From: Bacteroidales bacterium
Lineage (GTDB): Bacteria > Bacteroidota > Bacteroidia > Bacteroidales > GCA-2711565
Length of the DNA stretch: 5,527 bases
Direction of reading: 5' to 3'
Assembly: GCA_029931995.1 (NCBI GenBank)
Contig: JAOZQX010000061.1
Coordinates: 1,790 to 7,316 of the forward strand
A program made the translations under genes and the position numbers. Within the stretch, counting starts at the first letter, position 1, and the number at the start of each line of letters is the position of its first letter. Under the pieces are notes generated by a model. The model was not told where the DNA came from, did not search any database, and saw only the letters and a list, made by a program, of their open reading frames with translations. Shown here in pieces: positions 1-5,527 of this stretch.

Positions 1-604
1 TTAGAAAATCAATGGGGACAATAAACTCAAACTTAAGCGTACTATTAGAAGGTAAATCTTTGAAAACCCCTGCAATTTTATGACTATATTCATCATCTAC
101 AATAATTGTTTTCCCTATTGGGTTTAATTTTCCAAAATATTTTTCTGCAGATGAAAGTGAAATAATAACACCCGATGGGTCATTCATTGCATTTTCTGCA
201 TTACCGTAAATAAAATCAAAAGAGAAAATATCCAGTATTTCCTTATCAGCATAAAAAGGTGTCCCGTTAAAAACTTTGTCTTCAAATACAATCTTTGAGG
301 CTCCATATGATCTGAATCTAGCTGTTTTTTTTATTTCAGGATATCTGTCTTTCATCAAAGGTCCAAGCGGAGGGGGACAGCTCGAAAAATGATTACTCTC
401 ACCCATGCTAAAAGACTCATGAACAAGCCTATAAATATTTTGATGGTTTTTATGAAATTTGTCGAATGACATTTCATCCAGCACCCAAAGGAAAATAAGA
501 ATTCCAACTGTAAGTCCCAGAGAAAGACCAAGTATGTTTAAAATCGAAAATGATTTATTTCGCAATAGATTCCGTACCGAGGTAATTAAATAATTTTTAA
601 TCGT
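1..604 (-). CDS. FtsX/MacB-type ABC transporter permease, N-terminal part (third of three; apparent ACG start)
   Basis: This is the first 201 codons of a third permease; the rest lies beyond the left edge. The protein begins (T/M)IKNYLITSVRNLLRN, then has TM1 at about residues 20-42 and a periplasmic MacB-type core domain. Visible motifs include PPPLGPLM at 77-84, FIYGNAEN at 131-138, NPIGK at 161-165 and AGVFKDLPSN from about 178. It aligns without gaps to both upstream paralogues from residue 1 to about 170, which places the start at the ACG at 604-602. An in-frame TGA at 622-620 closes the frame just upstream. No ATG, GTG or TTG occurs before TTG at 565-563 (residue 14); the first ATG is residue 45. 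Starting at TTG would keep TM1 but lose the basic N-terminal helix. The gap to the preceding stop is 11 bases. By family it is an inner-membrane subunit of a type VII (mechanotransmission) ABC system; its substrate is unknown. A start-codon mutation or a sequencing error is possible. Confidence 0.85.
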
Positions 605-623
605 GACTTCGATTTTTATTCAT
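597..623 (-). other. Permease 2/3 junction with non-canonical start and an 8-codon open frame
   Basis: The second permease stops at TAA 618-616. The third permease's aligned first codon is ACG 604-602, followed by ATT 601-599. A separate ATG at 623-621 overlaps the end of the second permease, is out of frame with both genes, and reads MNKNRSHD before a TAA at 599-597 that overlaps the third gene's second and third codons. Ribosomes finishing at 616 or at 597 would therefore terminate within a few bases of the ACG/ATT start, which could support coupled reinitiation. No clear Shine-Dalgarno sequence is visible. Confidence 0.5.
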
Positions 624-2973
624 ACCTAATTGAATCAACCGGATTCCGACTTGCTGCTCTGAATGATTGATAAGCAACGGTAACAATAGCTATTAGTAAT
701 GCAACGATTGCTGAAGCCAAAAACACCCAAATATTAATCTTGATACCGTATGCAAAATTGTTAAGCCAGCCCGAAACAAAATAATAAGCCAAAGGCCAGG
801 CAATTAAATTAGCAATCAATACCCATCTGGAGAAAATCTTAACAAAATTATAAACCAGAGAAGCCACTGAAGCTCCAAAGACTTTTCGTATTCCTATTTC
901 CTTGGTTTTCTTTTGGGCTGTATGTGATGCTAGTCCAAATAAACCCATACAAGTAATTATAATTACAATGATGGTGAACGACAAAGCGAGCTTCCCGTTT
1001 CTTGACTCCGTTCGGTATTCACGATCTATACGAGCAGTAAAAAAACGAGACTCGAATGCATACAGAGGAGCAAAACTATTCCATACTTTTTCAATATACT
1101 TTGTAGTTTCCTCCATATTTTCAGGTCTAATCCTAAACATTACATAATTATAATACTCAGGATACATAATAAAAAACAAAGGATCTATATCCTGGGTTAA
1201 TGGTTTAGAATGAAAATCTTTTACAACTCCAATGATTCTCCCATTTTCATCATCGGCAGCAAATTGTCGTCCAACTGGATTATCATAGCCTATCATTTTT
1301 ATGGTGGCTTCATTCATTATAAAGTGTAATGAGTCAGTCCCAAACTTGCGTGAAAAAGCCCTTCCATCATTAATTTTAATACCTGTTGTTTCAAAGAAAT
1401 CATAATCGATGGACGCAAAAGTAAAGCTTGAAAGCTCATTTCCTTCTTTACCAACCCAATCAATACCGCGCATTCCATAGCTGATATTATTAGGTAATTG
1501 AGAGGTTCTGCATATACTCTCTATATTCGGATTTTTCAATATCTCAGATCTAAATGATTCATATTTCTTAGAGATATCATCATTCAAATATTCATACATG
1601 AGATTATTCTTATCAAAACCTAGATCGGTTGTGTTGATATATTTTAATTGCAAATAAATAAACAAGGTTGAAATGATTAACGCAATGGAAACTGCAAACT
1701 GAAAAATGACTAATATTTTTCTGAACTGAGTTTGACCTTTTCCTGAAACAAGGTTGCCTTTGAACGCACTCACAGGTTTAAAAGAAGACATCAAGAAAGC
1801 CGGATAACCACCCGCCAATAATGTAGTAAGAAACACCAAAGCAAGCAAAATTGGGATAAACCAAGTACTAGCATAAGGAATAAAGATTTCTTTACCTGAT
1901 AATTGATTAAAAAATGGGCGAGCCAATTCAACTAACATCATAGCTAAAAGCATGGCAATAAATGCCTGAACAAAGGCTTCGGCTAAAAACTGAAAAGTTA
2001 ATTGCTGACGAACAGCTCCAACAACTTTTTTCAACCCAATTTCTCTTGATCGTCTCATTGACATTGATGTGGCAATATTCATATAATTAATACAGGCGAC
2101 AAGAAGAATTAGAATAGCAATCAAAGAGAAAATATATACATATTGAATGCGTTGATTTTTCCCTTCTACATTAAACAAATGCAGTTTTGAAACAGGAAGT
2201 AATTTTATAGCTACATCTCTGACCGTATTTGACTCAGGATCTCTTGTTGCTTCATCAAGAACCTTAGAGATTTTTTTGTTCAGTGTATCAACACTAACCG
2301 ATGGGGTCGATAAAATATAACAGCTTAAAAAGTGACTAAACCAATCGTTATAATCTTCAGTATTTCTATATAAAGGTTCAATAGGAATAAACATAGTATG
2401 TTCAAGATGTGTGTTTTTGGGAGGATCTTTCACTACACCACTCACAACATATTGTTCATTGCTCCTAACCAAAAGAACTTTATTCATTGGATTCTCATCC
2501 TCAAAATATTTATTAGCTATACTTTCAGTAATCACAATTTCATTCGATTCTCGTAATACTGATTCTGCATTTCCATGAATGAAATCATAGTTGAATATTT
2601 CAAAGTACGTAGAATCAACGGCCACCAAATCTTGTTCATCAAAATAAAGTTCACCATAACGTACCATTGATGGATGAAAATCTACTCGGGTTATAGATGT
2701 GACTTCCGGCACCTTATTTTTCATTTCAGTAGCAAAAGGGAAGGGCATCTGATGATTAACTCTAATCCCATTTCCTGTTGGGACGCTTTTATGAGCCAGA
2801 TAAATATGATCTGAATTATCAAAACACCGATCATAACTAAGCTCGCTTTGCACCCAAAGTAAAATGAGTATAAAGCAAGCCATTCCTACAGCCAAATCAA
2901 ATATGTTGATGAAGGAATATAGTTTTTGTCTTAATATATTTCGTATTGCTGATTTAAAAAAGTTATTAATCAT
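616..2973 (-). CDS. Double-FtsX ABC transporter permease with MacB-type periplasmic domains (second of three)
   Basis: A complete 785-residue inner-membrane permease. Domains in order: amphipathic basic N-terminus, TM1 (about 21-41), first MacB-type periplasmic core (about 45-275), first FtsX unit with TM2-4 (about 278-302, 328-350, 371-393), TM5 (about 419-442), second periplasmic core (about 450-655), and second FtsX unit with TM6-8 (about 662-685, 714-736, 745-768). The cytoplasmic FtsX motif follows TM2 (REIGLKKVVGA, 310-320) and recurs after TM6 (KEIGIRKVFGA, 691-701), so the chain is a fused pseudo-dimer. It ends NPVDSIRYE, the usual ending in this Bacteroidota family. There is no Walker A motif, so it needs a separate ATPase. 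The ATG lies 12 bases after the upstream permease stop, and N-termini match across paralogues. It is odd at positions its siblings share: Asp26 replaces Gly in TM1, Asn164 replaces Gly in NPxGK, and 77-84 reads PFPFATEM. Family assignment is secure; the cargo is unknown. Confidence 0.95.
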   Translation of the reverse strand: MINNFFKSAIRNILRQKLYSFINIFDLAVGMACFILILLWVQSELSYDRCFDNSDHIYLAHKSVPTGNGIRVNHQMPFPFATEMKNKVPEVTSITRVDFHPSMVRYGELYFDEQDLVAVDSTYFEIFNYDFIHGNAESVLRESNEIVITESIANKYFEDENPMNKVLLVRSNEQYVVSGVVKDPPKNTHLEHTMFIPIEPLYRNTEDYNDWFSHFLSCYILSTPSVSVDTLNKKISKVLDEATRDPESNTVRDVAIKLLPVSKLHLFNVEGKNQRIQYVYIFSLIAILILLVACINYMNIATSMSMRRSREIGLKKVVGAVRQQLTFQFLAEAFVQAFIAMLLAMMLVELARPFFNQLSGKEIFIPYASTWFIPILLALVFLTTLLAGGYPAFLMSSFKPVSAFKGNLVSGKGQTQFRKILVIFQFAVSIALIISTLFIYLQLKYINTTDLGFDKNNLMYEYLNDDISKKYESFRSEILKNPNIESICRTSQLPNNISYGMRGIDWVGKEGNELSSFTFASIDYDFFETTGIKINDGRAFSRKFGTDSLHFIMNEATIKMIGYDNPVGRQFAADDENGRIIGVVKDFHSKPLTQDIDPLFFIMYPEYYNYVMFRIRPENMEETTKYIEKVWNSFAPLYAFESRFFTARIDREYRTESRNGKLALSFTIIVIIITCMGLFGLASHTAQKKTKEIGIRKVFGASVASLVYNFVKIFSRWVLIANLIAWPLAYYFVSGWLNNFAYGIKINIWVFLASAIVALLIAIVTVAYQSFRAASRNPVDSIRYE

Positions 2974-2985
2974 TTTTCTAAGTTT

Positions 2986-5331
2986 TTAATTCTCATAACG
3001 TAATACATCGGCCGGATTTTTACGAGCAACCCTCAATGATTGAGAAATCACTGTAATTAAAGCAATCAGTATGGCAATAATTCCGGCTATAGCAAATATC
3101 CACCATGATAATTGTATGTGATAAGCAAAATTTTGCAACCATCTATTCATAACAAGCCAGGCTATTGGCCAGGCTATGATATTAGCAATAATCACCCAAA
3201 CTGTAAACGAGGTGGATAGTTTATATATAATACCAAACACATCTGCTCCAAACACTTTACGGATTCCCATTTCTTTTTTCTTTTGCTCGGCTGTATATGC
3301 AGCTAAACCAAATAAACCTAAACAAGAAATTATAATAGCTATCAAAGAAAATATAGCTGATAAGATTCCGATTTTTTGCTCCGATTGATATTGCTCTTCG
3401 ATGCGTTTATCCAAAAACTCATAATTGAATGGGTCTTCAGGAGCATATTCCTTGTATATTTTTTCTATATGAGTAATGGCTGATTCCATGTGATCACCCT
3501 GAATCCGAACTAAAATACGCCGACACCAATCCGGCCATAATACAAACATGACCGGTTCAATTTTATCGGTTAAAGGAAGTGAATTAAAATCTTTAACCAC
3601 TCCAATAATTTTCCCCGGTTCATCATCGTCAAACCCAAAAGACTTACCGACAGGATCTTCAAAACCGATCATATCAATTGCTGTTTGGTTAAACATCACA
3701 TTCACCGAATCTCTCCCGTATTCTCTTGAAAAACTTCTGCCTTCAACAATCTCCATTTTCATGGTTTCGAAATAATTATAATCAACAATCCCTGCCCCAA
3801 AAGTAGCGCCTTCATCCTGTTCCATTTCCTCCCATCTCACATTTCGGAAAATGCCATATATACTATTAGGAAGTGAGTTTGACCGACTTATATTTATGAT
3901 TCCTTTGTTTTGATTTAATTCATTTTTAAAGGTTTCGAAGTGGGAGCCAATATTGCCTCTTGCTGTAAAAAAAATGATATTTTCTTCATCAAATCCCAGA
4001 TTTCTAGTTTGAATATGTTTAATCTGTAAATAAATAAACAGGGTGGAAATAATCAGAAAAATTGAAATTGCAAATTGCATAATCACAAGAATTTTTCTGA
4101 ACAAAATTCCTTTTTTCCCATGCCTAATTGTACTCTTTAATGCGACAATAGGTTTAAATGATGACATCACAAAAGCAGGGTAGCTACCGGATATTAAACC
4201 GGTAAATAAAACTATTGCAAGCAGATATACATACACCATTATATCAGAATAATCGATCAAAATTTGTTTATCAGTTAACTTGTTAAATAGAGGCCTGAAT
4301 AATTCAACACACATCATGGCCAAAAAAATGGAAATAAATGAGAATACCAAGGCCTCAGATATAAACTGTATAATTAAACTTTTGCGGCCTGCCCCTACAA
4401 CCTTTCGCAATCCAATTTCCTTGCTTCTACGTGTAGCTCTGGCTGTTGAAAGATTCATGAAATTGATACAGGCAATGAGTATGATAAAAACAGCAATAGC
4501 AATAAATAATTTGACATATTGGATTCTTTCGTTTTTGCCATCGATGGTATAAAGCCTTAATTTGTCAAAAGCAAGCGTTTTGATTCCTATTTTTTCTTCC
4601 GGTATTTCTTCTTGCATCAAATCGCTCATTTTCTTTGTAAGTGCCTCAACACCAGCATCAGGATAAAGCAATATCATAGTTAAATAACGATGATTACCCC
4701 AGTCGTTTCTATTATTGTCATTTTCAATCAACAAATCAAAGCGGGCAAATAAATCATGACTGATCCTGGATTTTTTGCTTAGGTTTTTAAATACACCAGT
4801 TACTGTTAAATTTTCCTCTTTGTTATATCTTAATACTTTTCCTAAAGGGTTTTCATTATCAAAATATCTTTTAGCTACATCCTCCGATATAATTATTGAG
4901 TATGCTTCGGCCAAAGCAGATTGAGCATCTCCTAAAACAAATTCCAGCTCAAACATATTGATATAATCCGGATCAGTAGCGCCTAAATCTTGTTGAGTAT
5001 AAGTCTGGTCTTTATATTGAATTGTAGCACGGATTTCTGCTATTCTAATTGCTCCTTCAATTTCAGAAAAATCCTGTTTCAATCTTGGCCCGAGCGGAAC
5101 CGGAGTTGATGGGTTATATTGTATCTGTCCAGCAATTTTATACTTTTTATATACCAGATGGATTCTATTGGCTTTCGAAAAAGATTTCCCATAGCTTAAT
5201 TCATCCCCTATCCACATTACAATAAGAATGAAACTTGCCATTCCAATCGTTAATCCAAGAATATTTAGTAAGGAAAATCCAATTTGTCTTCTAAAATTCC
5301 TAATTGCAACTTTTAATAAATTCTTAAACAT
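2986..5331 (-). CDS. Double-FtsX ABC transporter permease with MacB-type periplasmic domains (first of three)
   Basis: A complete 781-residue permease, first gene of the minus-strand array. TM1 is at about 20-42 and is followed by a MacB-type periplasmic core containing PVPLGPRL (77-84), FVLGDAQS (131-138), NPLGK (161-165) and TGVFKNLSKKS (from 178). TM2-4 are at about 270-295, 320-343 and 362-388, with KEIGLRKVVGA (304-314) after TM2. TM5 is at about 411-435. The second periplasmic core contains DPVGKSF (559-565) and IIGVVKDFNS (575-584). TM6-8 are at about 654-678, 707-727 and 742-763, with KEMGIRKVFGA (686-696) after TM6. It ends NPADVLRYEN. No nucleotide-binding motif is present. In the MacB/LolCDE/FtsX superfamily such subunits transmit ATPase motion to the periplasm rather than forming a classical pore; the role here (peptide, antibiotic or lipoprotein handling) cannot be read from sequence. 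The ATG at 5331-5329 is supported by the N-terminal match to the next permease (MINNFFKSAIRN) and by an A/T-rich leader. Confidence 0.95.
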   Translation of the reverse strand: MFKNLLKVAIRNFRRQIGFSLLNILGLTIGMASFILIVMWIGDELSYGKSFSKANRIHLVYKKYKIAGQIQYNPSTPVPLGPRLKQDFSEIEGAIRIAEIRATIQYKDQTYTQQDLGATDPDYINMFELEFVLGDAQSALAEAYSIIISEDVAKRYFDNENPLGKVLRYNKEENLTVTGVFKNLSKKSRISHDLFARFDLLIENDNNRNDWGNHRYLTMILLYPDAGVEALTKKMSDLMQEEIPEEKIGIKTLAFDKLRLYTIDGKNERIQYVKLFIAIAVFIILIACINFMNLSTARATRRSKEIGLRKVVGAGRKSLIIQFISEALVFSFISIFLAMMCVELFRPLFNKLTDKQILIDYSDIMVYVYLLAIVLFTGLISGSYPAFVMSSFKPIVALKSTIRHGKKGILFRKILVIMQFAISIFLIISTLFIYLQIKHIQTRNLGFDEENIIFFTARGNIGSHFETFKNELNQNKGIINISRSNSLPNSIYGIFRNVRWEEMEQDEGATFGAGIVDYNYFETMKMEIVEGRSFSREYGRDSVNVMFNQTAIDMIGFEDPVGKSFGFDDDEPGKIIGVVKDFNSLPLTDKIEPVMFVLWPDWCRRILVRIQGDHMESAITHIEKIYKEYAPEDPFNYEFLDKRIEEQYQSEQKIGILSAIFSLIAIIISCLGLFGLAAYTAEQKKKEMGIRKVFGADVFGIIYKLSTSFTVWVIIANIIAWPIAWLVMNRWLQNFAYHIQLSWWIFAIAGIIAILIALITVISQSLRVARKNPADVLRYEN

Positions 5332-5355
5332 ACTTATTGTTTTTTTATATGCTTA

Positions 5356-5371
5356 CTCAAAGCACATGCCA
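5356..5371 (-). promoter_or_regulatory. Candidate sigma-54 (-24/-12) promoter for the permease array
   Basis: Read on the minus strand the site is TGGCATGTGCTTTGAG. The RpoN consensus is TGGCACG-N4-TTGC(A/T). The -24 half matches with a tolerated C-to-T change, and spacing is correct: GG, 10 bases, then GA where GC is expected. Transcription would start near 5345, giving a leader of about 14 bases before the ATG at 5331. The loss of C in the -12 GC dinucleotide is a real weakness. Support comes from the context: activator-like repeats 85-130 bases upstream and a divergent response-regulator-like gene. Confidence 0.4.
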
Positions 5372-5431
5372 TCAATTTTAACAGGCTCTTTACATGTGTG
5401 TTGCAAATTATAAATGTGGACTATTATGAAT

Positions 5432-5467
5432 TTTAGTGTCTGTTTTTAGTACACTTTAGTGTCTGTT
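5432..5467. repeat. 13-bp direct repeat at 23-bp spacing, candidate activator-binding sites
   Basis: The 13-mer TTTAGTGTCTGTT occurs identically at 5432-5444 and 5455-5467, a 23-bp period (about two helical turns, so both copies would face the same side of the DNA). A third partial copy, TTTAGT, lies between them at 5445-5450. Relative to the predicted sigma-54 start near 5345 the copies lie at about -87 to -122, a typical distance for an enhancer-binding activator. They also sit only 27-62 bases upstream of the divergent ATG at 5494, which would allow autoregulation. Operator function is inferred from position and symmetry. Confidence 0.6.
5451..5462. repeat. Perfect palindrome ACACT-TT-AGTGT, candidate operator
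   Basis: Five-base arms ACACT and AGTGT flank a TT spacer; the right arm is part of the second copy of the 13-bp direct repeat. The first copy lacks the adjacent left arm (TGAAT precedes TTTAGTGT), so it would be a half site. One full site beside one half site is a common arrangement for dimeric helix-turn-helix regulators. Binding is inferred. Confidence 0.5.
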
Positions 5468-5476
5468 ATCATAACA
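5464..5476. repeat. Perfect inverted repeat TGTTAT-C-ATAACA
   Basis: Six-base arms are separated by one base. It overlaps the last four bases of the second direct-repeat copy and ends 17 bases before the divergent ATG at 5494. It could be a second regulator's site or part of a composite operator. Its A/T-rich arms make chance occurrence plausible. Confidence 0.4.
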
Positions 5477-5481
5477 TTTTA

Positions 5482-5489
5482 TATATTTG
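5482..5489 (+). promoter_or_regulatory. TAnnTTTG-like -7 element before the divergent gene (weak)
   Basis: TATATTTG matches the Bacteroidota primary-sigma -7 consensus TAnnTTTG exactly. However, no TTG-type -33 element lies 17-23 bases upstream, and the implied start would fall at or very near the ATG at 5494, giving an almost leaderless message. In such A/T-rich DNA the match could be chance. Confidence 0.2.
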
Positions 5490-5493
5490 ATAA

Positions 5494-5527
5494 ATGGATA
5501 GGACTGAAGCAAATATTTTAATCGTAG
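5494..5527 (+). CDS. Probable response regulator, first 11 codons only (divergent)
   Basis: A plus-strand frame opens with ATG at 5494-5496 and runs off the right edge. It reads MDRTEANILIV, followed by a codon starting with G. Receiver domains of two-component response regulators typically begin with a short tail, then a hydrophobic beta-1 strand of the form ILIVDD, where the acidic pair coordinates Mg2+. The visible residues fit this, and the final G fits GAT/GAC (Asp). An in-frame TAA at 5491-5493 sits immediately before the ATG, so no earlier start exists in this frame. Its divergent position beside a sigma-54-like promoter and repeated operator-like sites would suit an NtrC-type regulator of the permease array, but nothing visible distinguishes NtrC, OmpR, LytTR or other output classes. 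Eleven residues is very little evidence, so this remains a probable call. Confidence 0.6.
   Translation, partial: MDRTEANILIV

Larger units (their letters stand above)
5332..5493. promoter_or_regulatory. Divergent intergenic control region
   Basis: These 162 bases separate the minus-strand permease start (5331) from the plus-strand regulator-like start (5494), so any promoters for both genes should lie here. The right half (5432-5476) is densely structured with a direct repeat and two palindromes. The left part holds a sigma-54-like element (5371-5356) and a T-tract next to the permease start (5341-5346, reading as A-rich leader on the minus strand). No rho-independent terminator or RNA gene is apparent. 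Confidence 0.65.

Noticed and set aside
902..1147. Plus-strand open frame of 81 codons, and similar ones at 3176-3388, 3548-3775, 4280-4552 and 5228-5413
   Set aside because: All lie antisense to, or largely within, the strongly supported permease genes, show no recognisable domain, and are explained as shadows of the conserved minus-strand reading frames. The one at 5228-5413 also covers the sigma-54-like site.
616..5331. Assignment as MacB itself or as LolC/LolE
   Set aside because: MacB carries an N-terminal ATPase domain, which is absent here, and LolC/LolE have a single four-TM FtsX unit of roughly 400 residues, whereas these proteins have two units in about 780 residues. Only the superfamily level is supported, so no gene symbol is given.
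5350..5364. Small hairpin TGCTT-ACTCA-AAGCA next to a T/A tract, as a terminator
   Set aside because: A five-base stem is too weak, no gene ends there, and it overlaps the candidate promoter just before a gene start.
5404..5412. TATAATTTG on the minus strand as a housekeeping promoter for the permeases
   Set aside because: It resembles both TATAAT and a one-base-stretched TAnnTTTG, but no -35 or -33 TTG element lies at the right distance. It remains the main alternative if the sigma-54-like site is not used.
5432..5467. Direct repeats as a small CRISPR-like or satellite array
   Set aside because: There are only two full 13-bp copies with 10 bases between them, repeats and spacers are too short, and the location in a divergent promoter fits regulatory sites.
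5456..5527. Minus-strand frame open from the right edge for 23 codons to a TAA at 5458-5456, as a possible gene end upstream of the permeases
   Set aside because: The translated residues show no recognisable C-terminus, the frame overlaps the divergent response-regulator-like start and the repeats, and an open frame of this length is expected by chance.

Overview
The window is AT-rich and almost entirely coding. It looks like Bacteroidota (probably class Bacteroidia, Marinilabiliales/Cytophagales-like). The support is the approximately 780-residue double-FtsX ABC permeases in tandem, their C-terminal NP-x-D-x-(L/I)RYE signature, A/T-rich leaders without a clear Shine-Dalgarno sequence, and very short intergenic gaps. 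Taxonomy is inferred from protein style only.

Layout. Bases 1-5331 hold three paralogous permease genes, all on the minus strand and head to tail, so the operon reads from right to left. The first (2986-5331, 781 aa) and second (616-2973, 785 aa) are complete. The third (1-604) runs off the left edge after 201 codons. The gaps are 12 and 11 bases, which suggests one transcript with translational coupling. Each complete protein is an internal duplication: two copies of [TM, periplasmic MacB-type core domain, three TMs], eight TMs in all, like a MacB/LolC-type homodimer fused into one chain. No ATPase, periplasmic adaptor or outer-membrane channel is in the window.

Bases 5332-5493 form a divergent control region. 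At 5494 a plus-strand gene begins whose 11 visible residues (MDRTEANILIV, then a codon starting with G) read like the first beta strand of a response-regulator receiver domain. Facing the permeases, 5371-5356 resembles a sigma-54 -24/-12 promoter with one important mismatch. About 85-130 bases upstream of its predicted start lies a 13-bp direct repeat at 23-bp spacing, overlapped by two short perfect palindromes. That is where an NtrC-type activator would bind. The working model is a divergently encoded two-component regulator controlling an array of FtsX-type permeases.

The most unusual single observation is the start of the third permease. It has no ATG, GTG or TTG where the paralogues start; ACG sits exactly at the aligned Met position.
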